Part shown: positions 7,263 to 12,777 of the stretch, piece after piece
How positions within the stretch are numbered: the first letter of the stretch is position 1
Layout: the number at the start of each line of letters is the position of its first letter
Source: Actinomycetota bacterium
GTDB lineage: Bacteria; Actinomycetota; Actinomycetes; Nanopelagicales; Nanopelagicaceae
NCBI GenBank assembly: GCA_009698045.1
Contig: WLRE01000031.1
Location: 1 to 12,777 of the forward strand
Length of the DNA: 12,777 bases
Reading direction: 5' to 3'
Made by a program: the position numbers and the translations under genes
The notes under the pieces: generated by a model
Seen by the model: only the letters and a program-made list of their open reading frames with translations
What the model was told of the DNA's origin: nothing
The model's database searches: none

Positions 7263-7343
7263 TCAGCAACAAGTTGAAGATGTGCGGCAGAGGTCAATAA
7301 CCAAGCGGCGCGTGAAGTACCAGTGGTTGTTGATTGCGAGCAT
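7263..7343 (-). CDS. Cysteine leader peptide (uORF) upstream of cysK
   Basis: A 26-codon ORF starting at the ATG whose A is 7343. Its core TRRLVIDLCR (residues 11-20) matches the pattern of short actinobacterial leader peptides found before sulfur and cysteine genes, and it ends Thr-Cys-Cys-stop with a third Cys at residue 19. No SD precedes the ATG; instead TAAACT ends 6 nt upstream, so the mRNA probably starts at the ATG. Leaderless polycysteine ORFs are known in mycobacteria as cysteine-responsive attenuators. When charged tRNA-Cys is scarce, ribosomes would pause on the terminal Cys codons and change folding of the 107-nt region before cysK. It is too short for routine gene calling. Confidence 0.8.
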   Translation of the reverse strand: MLAINNHWYFTRRLVIDLCRTSSTCC

Positions 7344-7349
7344 GGGCAG

Positions 7350-7355
7350 AGTTTA
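7350..7355 (-). promoter_or_regulatory. Candidate -10 box for the leaderless cys leader transcript
   Basis: TAAACT on the minus strand, ending 6 nt before the leader-peptide ATG at 7343. A weak -35-like TTAGCG lies 18 nt upstream (7374-7379). The layout puts the transcription start at the ATG. Confidence 0.5.
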
Positions 7356-7424
7356 CGAGAGCAAAGCTAATTGCGCTAACTGCGAATAATTTGCAGATGA
7401 GGGATTTTAAAGAGATCTCTGACT

Positions 7425-7430
7425 TAGACT
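7425..7430 (+). promoter_or_regulatory. Candidate -10 box for a leaderless methyltransferase transcript
   Basis: TAGACT ends 6 nt before the ATG at 7437, with no SD between them. It supports ATG 7437 over the in-frame GTG at 7431. The divergent cys leader promoter lies about 70 bp away. Confidence 0.5.
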
Positions 7431-7436
7431 GTGACC

Positions 7437-8639
7437 ATGCCCACGACGTTAGAGAGCGCTCTCGCTGAAATAGTTGAGGCAATCTCTCATCGTGATTCCT
7501 TCGTCCGATGTGTGCTCTCCGGCCGTAGGCGAAATTTCGAACTTGCCATAGAGCGAATCGATATCAAGCCGGTCCTGATTAAGGGCGCAATCCTCTTGCA
7601 GATTATGGAGAACGATGGGGTTCGCACAACCACGAAGAATGCAGATCTCTCGCGTGAACAAATCCTGGCTCTGCTGAACACTGGCTTTGCAAACTTTCTG
7701 GTCGAATCCAGGGACGGTTCAATCTCGCTGCGCATCACCAAGAAAGGTGAAGCCCAAGTACATTATGAAAAAGGTGAGTTCGTTCAGAACCTTGAGCACG
7801 ATCGCAAGAAGAATCGACTGCTAGAGCCATCTGATCCATTTCTCATTGAAGTTGGAATCTCGGATAGCAAGGGTGTTGTAAAGCCGTCGCGTCAAGATAA
7901 ATTCAAACAAGTAGAGGAGTTTTTGCGGTTACTCGCACCAACCGTAGATAGCGCTATCAGTGCCGGCCAATTGCCCGCGCCCACAGAATCAAAACCGCTA
8001 AATATTGTGGACTTAGGTTGTGGTCATGCCTACCTTACTTTCGCCGCGCATCAGTATCTGCGTTCTACTGACAGACCAGTGCACGTTATAGGAATCGATA
8101 TCCGTGAAGAGTCGCGGGCACGCAATGAGAAGATCGCAATGGCACTCGGGATATCGGAGTCGATTGAATTTCGTGCACAAGAAATTGCAGCAACAACTAA
8201 GACCAACGTAGATGTTGCAATCGCTCTACATGCTTGTGATACCGCGACCGATGATGCTCTTGCGTGGGCAGTCAAGAACGGGGCGGGATTAATTCTTGCG
8301 GCACCATGTTGCCATCACGATATTCAACGACAGATGGATGCGATTCCAGAGCCATGGTCGATGGTGACCAAGCAGGGAATATTGAAAGAGCGTCTCGGAG
8401 ATATTCTGACGGATGCGATACGTTGCCAAATTTTGAGATTGCTGGGATATCGAGTGGAGGCAATTGAATTCATCGGGGGAGAGCACACCCCACGCAATTT
8501 AATGATCCGTGCAGTAAAGACTGGGGTGGCTGCGCAGCGCGCAGATATAGATAGGTATGTATTACTCATAGAGCAATGGCAGCTTTCGCCATACCTAGCC
8601 ACGGTGCTCAAGGCTGAGCTATCGCTCGTTCTCACCTGA
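7437..8639 (+). CDS. Class I SAM-dependent methyltransferase (Methyltransf_32 / METTL25-Trm13-like)
   Basis: 400 residues from ATG 7437; a GTG at 7431 is in frame but would lie within the leaderless spacer. The N-terminal 180 residues are basic and mixed alpha/beta without a motif I recognise. The catalytic domain begins with LNIVDLGCGHAYLTF (SAM motif I, 192-196), continues with VIGIDIREES (motif II acidic residue D221), and has IALHACDTATDDAL (263-275) and AAPCCHHDI (288-296). The HACDxATD plus PCCHH pair is characteristic of the METTL25/GSTCD/Trm13-like methyltransferases. RNA is the likely substrate by analogy with Trm13, but bacterial members are uncharacterised as far as I know. It stands alone between the divergent cys operon and the envelope block. 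Confidence 0.82.
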   Translation: MPTTLESALAEIVEAISHRDSFVRCVLSGRRRNFELAIERIDIKPVLIKGAILLQIMENDGVRTTTKNADLSREQILALLNTGFANFLVESRDGSISLRITKKGEAQVHYEKGEFVQNLEHDRKKNRLLEPSDPFLIEVGISDSKGVVKPSRQDKFKQVEEFLRLLAPTVDSAISAGQLPAPTESKPLNIVDLGCGHAYLTFAAHQYLRSTDRPVHVIGIDIREESRARNEKIAMALGISESIEFRAQEIAATTKTNVDVAIALHACDTATDDALAWAVKNGAGLILAAPCCHHDIQRQMDAIPEPWSMVTKQGILKERLGDILTDAIRCQILRLLGYRVEAIEFIGGEHTPRNLMIRAVKTGVAAQRADIDRYVLLIEQWQLSPYLATVLKAELSLVLT

Positions 8640-8646
8640 GAGCGAG
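8625..8646 (+). terminator. Stem-loop at the methyltransferase 3' end
   Basis: CTCGTTCTC (8625-8633) and GAGAGCGAG (8638-8646) form a 9-bp stem with one G-T pair and a 4-nt loop, spanning the stop codon. No U-run follows, so it is at best a U-less terminator of the kind proposed for actinobacteria. It may separate the methyltransferase from the envelope genes. Confidence 0.4.
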
Positions 8647-8669
8647 AAACTTGGGCTCATGGCGCCACT

Positions 8670-8675
8670 TATACT
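8670..8675 (+). promoter_or_regulatory. Candidate -10 box before the O-antigen ligase-like gene
   Basis: TATACT ends 7 nt before the ATG at 8683 and no SD is present. This favours 8683 as the start over the in-frame ATG at 8659, which would lie upstream of the -10. Confidence 0.5.
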
Positions 8676-8682
8676 TCTCTCC

Positions 8683-10476
8683 ATGCTAAACCGAGTAAGA
8701 AATAATCGTCTCCTCCTTTTAACTGGAGCGCTGTTCCTTGCTCTCGCCACTGTCCATATCCCTATCTCGGTCTTTCCGCATGCTTTCGACAAGAACTCTT
8801 CAGTCGAGTTCTTAACTCTCATATTGATAGCAGCGATTTTTGCCGCCATTGTTCTAATTAAGCGCGATCGATTTGTTTTTAGCGGCCACGGAATACAAGC
8901 TATTTGGATATTAATGGCGGTTCTCGCGCTCTCCACGTTCTTGAGTTCAGATCCAATTTCATCACTGACTGGTGATTCTGGACGCTATGCCGGAGTCATA
9001 TCACTACTCTGCTTATTGGTGGTTGCTATTTACCACGCGCAATTTAGCGAAGGGGCGATTAAGAGAATTATCTCGCTCTATCTCTCCGCTGTTTGGGTGG
9101 TCGGCGTACTGGGAATACTCCAACATTTTAAAGTTATTGATTTCCCCGGCGATATTGGGGTTACTAGCACCTTAGGGAATATGGATTTCTTTGCAGCATT
9201 TCTGGGAACTTCTTTCCCTTTATTTCTCTACCTCTTAATTGAGAGTACTAAACGCACTCGAATTGTTATTGGCTTGGCAGCGCTCACCTCTCTCTATGCG
9301 CTTTATCTTCCTGGGCGTCGCCAAGCGTATGTAGATCTTGCTCTTACCCTGATTCTCTTTCTTATCTATCTGGTACGCCGGTTTATTCCTCGCTTGGATT
9401 TCTCACTCAATGTGAAAACTATTTTCTTAACCCTGGGCTTCATTATTTGGATTGAAGGCATTTTCCTCATGCCCTTTATCGGTAAATCAGTGCCACTCTT
9501 AGGAAATGATCCACAAGTACAAATCCGAGGAAGATTCTGGGTCGCAGCACTAAATCAATTTATGAGCCATCCTCTCTTTGGAGTCGGACCTGATCAATAT
9601 GGAAATCATTATGAGCAATATCGCACGCTTGAAGATGTAAATCTCTTTCCAACAATTCTCTCTAACGATGCACACGCTTCCACCGTTCAAACACTTGCAA
9701 CGCTTGGCATAGTTGGGGCAGCAGCATTCATCCTTCTTCTAGTTGTATTAGTCCGCTCGATTTTAATTCTGATGGCCCGCAATCCAGAGCGCAAGAAGTA
9801 CTACGGCGCTCTTACTCTCTACTTCTTTATATTCTTAACAAACTCGGCAATAAGTCCAATTACTCTTCCTAATAAGTTTATTTTCTGGGCGCTGGCCGGC
9901 TATGTGGTTGGCAGTGCATATAGATCCGCACGCTCGGATGAAGAGAGTTCATTTATTCGCTGGAACGTTATAGGCGTTCAATCATTCGTGGCGATTGCCG
10001 CCGCTTCATCTCTCTTTGTTGGCGCAAACTTTGCCGCCGCTCAGCTCAACTACATGAAGAGCTTTGAGCGACATTTCGCTGAGCCCACAGCAAAGATTTC
10101 TTACAATCCTTCACCATGGCTTCCATGCCCGCTCTTTTACGAGAACGAATATGCGATTATTGAGAACCAAGGCCTAGAGGCATTAACAGTCTTTGCCAAG
10201 AAGAGAATTGAGCAGCACCCTCGTTGTGTAGGACCTCGTCTATTTATTTCGAAGGTTGATTACAACAACGGCAATCTGGCCGATATGCGTAAACAGATCA
10301 TGGCTCTCTCCAAGCTTGCCCCCTCGCGATTGGATTTCCTCAACACCGCTAATGCCTATGCCGCACGGGTTGGCGATACCCAGTTACAGCAAAAAGTTGT
10401 GATTCAGATGCAGAAGGCTGGAATTATTACCTTCGAGCGTAAGAAGTCTGATACCAGCACTGCTGAGAAGAAATAG
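8683..10476 (+). CDS. O-antigen ligase/polymerase-like membrane protein (Wzy_C) with soluble C-terminal region
   Basis: 597 residues from ATG 8683. About ten to twelve hydrophobic segments fill residues 8-460. Family signatures are STLGNMDFFAAFLG (162-175), GRRQAYVDL (211-219), and RGRFWVAALNQF-MSHPLFGVGPDQY (282-306), followed by the loop NDAHASTVQTLATLGIVGA with the conserved His (H331). This is the Wzy_C domain found in O-antigen ligases, polymerases and PglL-type protein O-oligosaccharyltransferases. After the last membrane segment (about 430-455) comes a 140-residue outer region with helical, TPR-like sequence (GLEALTVFAKKRIEQHP, NLADMRKQIMALSKLAP, DTQLQQKVVIQMQKAG). A Gram-positive cell would use it for glycan polymerisation or transfer to a cell-wall or protein acceptor. 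Surface protein genes follow directly. Confidence 0.85.
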   Translation: MLNRVRNNRLLLLTGALFLALATVHIPISVFPHAFDKNSSVEFLTLILIAAIFAAIVLIKRDRFVFSGHGIQAIWILMAVLALSTFLSSDPISSLTGDSGRYAGVISLLCLLVVAIYHAQFSEGAIKRIISLYLSAVWVVGVLGILQHFKVIDFPGDIGVTSTLGNMDFFAAFLGTSFPLFLYLLIESTKRTRIVIGLAALTSLYALYLPGRRQAYVDLALTLILFLIYLVRRFIPRLDFSLNVKTIFLTLGFIIWIEGIFLMPFIGKSVPLLGNDPQVQIRGRFWVAALNQFMSHPLFGVGPDQYGNHYEQYRTLEDVNLFPTILSNDAHASTVQTLATLGIVGAAAFILLLVVLVRSILILMARNPERKKYYGALTLYFFIFLTNSAISPITLPNKFIFWALAGYVVGSAYRSARSDEESSFIRWNVIGVQSFVAIAAASSLFVGANFAAAQLNYMKSFERHFAEPTAKISYNPSPWLPCPLFYENEYAIIENQGLEALTVFAKKRIEQHPRCVGPRLFISKVDYNNGNLADMRKQIMALSKLAPSRLDFLNTANAYAARVGDTQLQQKVVIQMQKAGIITFERKKSDTSTAEKK

Positions 10477-10482
10477 TCGGGG

Positions 10483-10488
10483 TATATT
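10483..10488 (+). promoter_or_regulatory. Candidate -10 box for a leaderless transcript of the 10495 gene
   Basis: TATATT ends exactly 6 nt before the ATG at 10495 in the 18-nt gap after the ligase-like gene; no SD is visible. No clear -35 is seen. The gene may be read both from here and by read-through. Confidence 0.5.
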
Positions 10489-10494
10489 TCGACT

Positions 10495-11295
10495 ATGTCC
10501 GCACTTGACCGCATCATCGATAGCGCCAAAGAGCGCGTTGATTACATTTTGCATGGTCAATCCAGGCGCGCCAAGTTAATCTCTCGCGTGGCTTTCTTGG
10601 CCTTTGCGGCGCTTTTTCTCTCCACCATCATTCCAACGATGGCTCAGGATGCGCAGTCCAATACCCAGCAAGAGGTATTAGAGCAGCCACCGCTCCCAGC
10701 ACAAGAGACAACTACCGCAGAACTTCCTCCCGAGACCAGCACCGCCACCCCTTTGCCATCTGCTTCACCCGATCCGACCATGGAAGCTTTGCCTAATTCC
10801 ATCGAGGATTCGACTACGGCGATTGCCGCAGAACCTCTGGTCGATCAACCGCGCTATAAATTGAGAGTTCCCGCTTCTTTGAATGTAGACCCGCGCGCAG
10901 TGATGAGAACCATCCCTGCCATCTCTGCTTCGGGCTCAGAGTTTTCTCTCATCTGCGTGTCCGGCAACGGCCTACGCTTTGATGTCGCAACGCGCCGCGC
11001 GCCAGATAGCGCAGCGAATGATTCCTTATTATTAGGAGGAGATCTCTCCTCTCTATTACGCATCTCAGGAAAGAGCAGTGACGCTCTGGCCCTACTCAAT
11101 TCAATGGGCGGCCTGAGCGCTTACTCCTCGGTCTCAGCGATCGCCGGCAAAACCCTCTCCATCTCATTCGTGGCTATGGGAGCACCTGATATCTCTCCAG
11201 AATTCTGTGCTTCATCTCAAAACAGCGCGCAACTCACCTTCCGGGCGCTCGGTTTGGAAGTTACAAAGGGCGTAGGCACCGTCAAACTCAAGTAG
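10495..11295 (+). CDS. Single-pass membrane-anchored protein with Pro/Thr-rich linker, unknown function
   Basis: 266 residues. A basic cytoplasmic N-terminus (1-31) precedes one hydrophobic segment (about 32-49, VAFLAFAALFLSTIIPTM) and a site resembling a signal peptidase cut (TMAQDAQ). Residues 51-118 form a low-complexity linker rich in Pro, Thr, Ser and acidic residues, typical of a wall-spanning spacer and a possible O-glycosylation zone. The C-terminal 140 residues form a compact domain with two Cys (C154, C238), possibly a disulfide, starting RYKLRVPASLNVDP. I do not recognise the domain. It lies 18 nt after the ligase-like gene and before the FGQG proteins, so it belongs to the envelope block. 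It lacks the FGQG motif, so it is not an obvious paralogue of the next two. Confidence 0.78.
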   Translation: MSALDRIIDSAKERVDYILHGQSRRAKLISRVAFLAFAALFLSTIIPTMAQDAQSNTQQEVLEQPPLPAQETTTAELPPETSTATPLPSASPDPTMEALPNSIEDSTTAIAAEPLVDQPRYKLRVPASLNVDPRAVMRTIPAISASGSEFSLICVSGNGLRFDVATRRAPDSAANDSLLLGGDLSSLLRISGKSSDALALLNSMGGLSAYSSVSAIAGKTLSISFVAMGAPDISPEFCASSQNSAQLTFRALGLEVTKGVGTVKLK

Positions 11296-11310
11296 GAGTC
11301 TGCCTCACGC

Positions 11311-11339
11311 TTGTAATCCCTGGGTGAGGTCGATAATCT
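11311..11339 (+). promoter_or_regulatory. Candidate sigma-70-like promoter for the 11392 gene
   Basis: TTGTAA (11311-11316), a 17-nt spacer, then TAATCT (11334-11339). The predicted start near 11346 leaves about 45 nt of leader before ATG 11392. A CCTCAC...GTGAGG inverted repeat (11303-11329) overlaps the -35 region and could be an operator or the end of the previous transcript. Confidence 0.45.
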
Positions 11340-11350
11340 AGCCTCGCTAG
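11338..11350. promoter_or_regulatory. Small inverted repeat at the predicted transcription start
   Basis: CTAGC-CTC-GCTAG is an exact 5-bp inverted repeat with a 3-nt centre, overlapping the end of the -10 box and the predicted start site of the 11392 gene. It could be an operator half-site pair; it is short enough to be chance. Confidence 0.3.
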
Positions 11351-11391
11351 ACTTTGGTTACAGACCCAAATTCACATCGGATGGAGCACTC

Positions 11392-12066
11392 ATGGCCGGC
11401 TTAGATTCACCACTTAGTGGTCGAGTCACGTCCGGATTCGGTGGCGCAGGTCGTTACAAGTCAAAGATTATTTTTGGTGTAGCACTCGTTGCAGTAGTTC
11501 CTTTTATGCTTTCAACATTTGCAGCAAGTGTGACAGTAGGAAATGGTTCGTTAGTTTTTGGTCAAGGTTCGCAGCAAGCTGTTGCATGTGATCAACAGGT
11601 TTATGTTGCAATGGGAGAAGAGTGGCACAGCGCCCCAACTCCACAAGATTCATCTGCGGGTTTCTTCCGCGTTCGCGCCGTAACAATTTCGAATTTAGAT
11701 TTGCAAGCATGCGCCGGCAATAAGCTGCGAGTGCGTTTAATCAACGGTACCAGTCAAGAAATTCCAATTGGTTCTGACCCCACCGCAACAGTTCTTCAAG
11801 TAGTAATTCCAAATCCAGTCCCACAAGGAAATATCAGTACCGAAGGAGGAGGCGTTGCGCTCTCGTATCTCACTGGTATCGGTGGCGGAATTTCAGGTGC
11901 GCTTCTTGCCTCTGCAACTGTCAATGTCTCGGGCACTTCGGTTTATGACGGCAGCACACTCTCGGGAACAAGCGGTGATATAACTTTCTATATTGATCCA
12001 GCAGCTACAACTGTAAATATTGATGGACAACTTGTCCGTAGAACAACGGTGGAAACCGTTCAGTAA
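11392..12066 (+). CDS. Anchored or secreted surface protein of the FGQG family, copy 1
   Basis: 224 residues. ATG 11392 has GGAG 5 nt upstream. The N-terminus is a short cytoplasmic segment with RYKSK, a hydrophobic stretch (26-45) and a cleavage-like AASV. The outer part starts TVGNGSLVFGQGSQQAVACD; it has two Cys, C66 and C107 (LQACAGNKLRVRL), and is otherwise rich in Gly, Ser, Thr and Val with strand-like alternation, so a beta-sandwich with one disulfide is likely. The C-terminal third has repeated Ser/Gly/Thr stretches (SGTSVYDGSTLSGTSGD). It shares its N-terminal architecture with the gene at 12341. The family is unknown to me; a fibre, pilin-like or S-layer-like component is possible. 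It carries no LPXTG signal. Confidence 0.8.
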   Translation: MAGLDSPLSGRVTSGFGGAGRYKSKIIFGVALVAVVPFMLSTFAASVTVGNGSLVFGQGSQQAVACDQQVYVAMGEEWHSAPTPQDSSAGFFRVRAVTISNLDLQACAGNKLRVRLINGTSQEIPIGSDPTATVLQVVIPNPVPQGNISTEGGGVALSYLTGIGGGISGALLASATVNVSGTSVYDGSTLSGTSGDITFYIDPAATTVNIDGQLVRRTTVETVQ

Positions 12067-12088
12067 GGTCAGTTGAGTAGAAAACTGG

Positions 12089-12124
12089 CAGGGTCGATTA
12101 AAGGCCGTTATTTGTAACGCCCTG
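12089..12124 (+). terminator. Compound hairpin after the 11392 gene
   Basis: An inner stem CGTTA (12106-12110) / TAACG (12115-12119) with loop TTTG can extend by GG/CC pairs past one mismatch. Alternatively CAGGG (12089-12093) pairs with CCCTG (12120-12124) as an outer stem. No U-run follows. It may end the 11392 transcript. Confidence 0.35.
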
Positions 12125-12203
12125 TCACAAATGTTCTGATGAATTCAGCTCATCTACAAAAAAATTCGCGTGAATTCGCCATCATTTCGCTAGCCCAGGG
12201 GTG

Positions 12204-12221
12204 AGGGATAGGGGTATCCCT
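12204..12221. promoter_or_regulatory. 7-bp perfect inverted repeat (possible operator or hairpin)
   Basis: AGGGATA (12204-12210), GGGG, TATCCCT (12215-12221); wobble pairs and one G-C can extend it to 12201-12224. It lies immediately upstream of TTGACC (12225-12230), so it could be an operator at the -35 of the 12341 gene. Confidence 0.4.
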
Positions 12222-12277
12222 TGCTTGACCTGTGGTCCATTTATTGGCAAAGTAACCCCCGTTGGTAATGCACGTCA

Positions 12278-12302
12278 GGCCTAGGAGAACCTCTCCATAG
12301 CC
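12278..12302 (+). promoter_or_regulatory. Stem-loop in the 5' leader of the 12341 gene
   Basis: GGAGA (12284-12288), loop ACC, TCTCC (12292-12296), extended past single bulges by CTA/TAG and GG/CC. It sits 22 nt before the SD. Possible roles are mRNA stabilisation, or hiding the GGAG in the stem so that only the true SD is used. Confidence 0.4.
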
Positions 12303-12324
12303 TTACAACCTAATAACGAACATC

Positions 12325-12330
12325 AAGGAG
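12325..12330 (+). promoter_or_regulatory. SD of the 12341 gene
   Basis: AAGGAG, 10 nt before ATG 12341. It fixes the start of the second surface protein gene. Confidence 0.8.
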
Positions 12331-12340
12331 CAATATAAAA

Positions 12341-12777
12341 ATGGAAATCTTAAAATTCGAAGAAGCGCCTAAGCGCTCTTCACGTAAGCGCTCATCGAGC
12401 AGCTCACGTAAGACAATCTTGGGAATTGCTGCAGCAGCTGCTATCGCAGTTGTTGGATCAACTCTCGCTGCAAACATTTCGATCAACTCAGGTGCTTCAC
12501 TTGAGTTCGGTCAAGGACTAACTCAGACCGCTGCATGTTCGGGTGATAACACAATTACCATGACACCGACATCTACCTTTGTTAATGCTTCGGGTGCTGG
12601 TGCTTTCTATCTTTCACAAATCTCTTTCTCTAATACAGGTCTTGCAACCTGCGCAGGAAAGACATTTACTGTGAAGGCGTGGGATGTATCAAGTTCTAGC
12701 CCGTTGTATATAGCAACTGCAAGCGGAGTTGGCTACAACTACGCCTCATTTGTCTATAGCTCGATTGCACTCTCATA
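12341..12777 (+). CDS. Anchored or secreted surface protein of the FGQG family, copy 2, 3' partial
   Basis: 145 residues are present and the frame is open at the window end. The N-terminus is cytoplasmic and very basic and Ser-rich (KRSSRKRSSSSSRK, 11-24), followed by a hydrophobic segment (26-43) and a cleavage-like LAAN. The outer part begins ISINSGASLEFGQGLTQTAACS and carries C66 and C104 (LATCAGKTFTVK), matching copy 1 in the order FGQG, first Cys, Gly-Phe/Ala-Phe strand, then CAG. The two are paralogues with diverged sequences. The strong SD and structured leader suggest high expression. The role is unknown; a surface layer or fibre subunit is a reasonable guess. Confidence 0.85.
   Translation, partial: MEILKFEEAPKRSSRKRSSSSSRKTILGIAAAAAIAVVGSTLAANISINSGASLEFGQGLTQTAACSGDNTITMTPTSTFVNASGAGAFYLSQISFSNTGLATCAGKTFTVKAWDVSSSSPLYIATASGVGYNYASFVYSSIALS

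Larger units (their letters stand above)
12067..12340 (+). other. 274-nt intergenic region with several stem-loops
   Basis: No ORF or RNA gene is evident. It holds a hairpin just after the 11392 gene, a 7-bp inverted repeat at 12204-12221, a -35-like TTGACC at 12225-12230 without a convincing -10 at normal spacing, a hairpin at 12278-12302, and the SD at 12325-12330. This looks like a promoter plus a long structured 5' leader for the 12341 gene. Confidence 0.5.

Noticed and set aside
7294..7482. Minus-strand 62-residue frame with a signal-peptide-like stretch (FAVSAISFALVNSAHA)
   Set aside because: Its only ATG lies inside the methyltransferase gene on the other strand, it has no SD, and it overlaps the leader peptide in another frame. 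The leader ORF has a family match and a promoter, so this frame is taken as a shadow.
8659..8682. Earlier ATG for the ligase-like gene
   Set aside because: It has no SD and lies upstream of the TATACT box that suits ATG 8683. It remains possible if transcription comes from further upstream.
12138..12165. GATGA/TCATC hairpin followed by an A-run, read as a minus-strand terminator
   Set aside because: No gene on the minus strand ends nearby, and the stem is only 5 bp.
1..12777. CRISPR array, tRNA, rRNA, insertion sequence or phage genes
   Set aside because: No regularly spaced repeats, cloverleaf-like sequence, transposase or phage protein was seen by reading. A covariance-model scan could not be run.

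Overview
The window looks like a chromosomal segment of a small-genome actinobacterium with moderate to low GC. A free-living freshwater actinobacterium of the Nanopelagicales (acI) type is my best guess. That rests on: actinobacterial-type TldD/TldE; a very short cysteine leader peptide of a kind typical of actinobacteria; several starts that look leaderless, with a -10 hexamer 6-7 nt before the ATG; and no outer-membrane genes. The taxon is an inference, not a result.

Layout. 1-477: 3' part of an isochorismatase-family hydrolase (+). 639-1541: two AT-rich orphan genes (+), a small secreted Cys-containing protein and a basic protein, linked by a Shine-Dalgarno (SD) that overlaps the first stop codon. 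1536-1563: a symmetric hairpin between convergent genes. 1575-4459: tldD-tldE (-), joined by an ATGA overlap, encoding the two subunits of a metallopeptidase. 4491-5710: an SDR oxidoreductase and an SSAT-like GNAT acetyltransferase (+), joined by TAATG. 5711-7343: a cysteine biosynthesis operon (-): a 26-residue leader peptide ending Cys-Cys-stop, then cysK, then cysE. 7437-8639: a SAM-dependent methyltransferase (+). 8683-12777: an envelope block (+): an O-antigen ligase/polymerase-like membrane protein with a soluble C-terminal region, a single-pass anchored protein with a Pro/Thr-rich linker, and two related anchored or secreted proteins sharing an FGQG motif and two Cys. The second of these runs off the window end.

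How the genes fit together. CysE makes O-acetylserine, CysK converts it with sulfide to cysteine, and the leader peptide upstream can sense charged tRNA-Cys through its Cys codons. The CysE C-terminus ends in Ile, the residue that docks in the CysK active site in known cysteine synthase complexes. In the envelope block a Wzy/ligase-like enzyme lies next to surface proteins rich in Ser/Thr, which makes protein glycosylation or glycan ligation at the cell surface a reasonable but unproven hypothesis.

The most interesting items are the unannotated Cys leader ORF with its possible SD-sequestering partner, the family of FGQG surface proteins with structured 5' leaders, the recurring leaderless promoter layout, and the AT-rich orphan pair behind a 9-bp palindrome.
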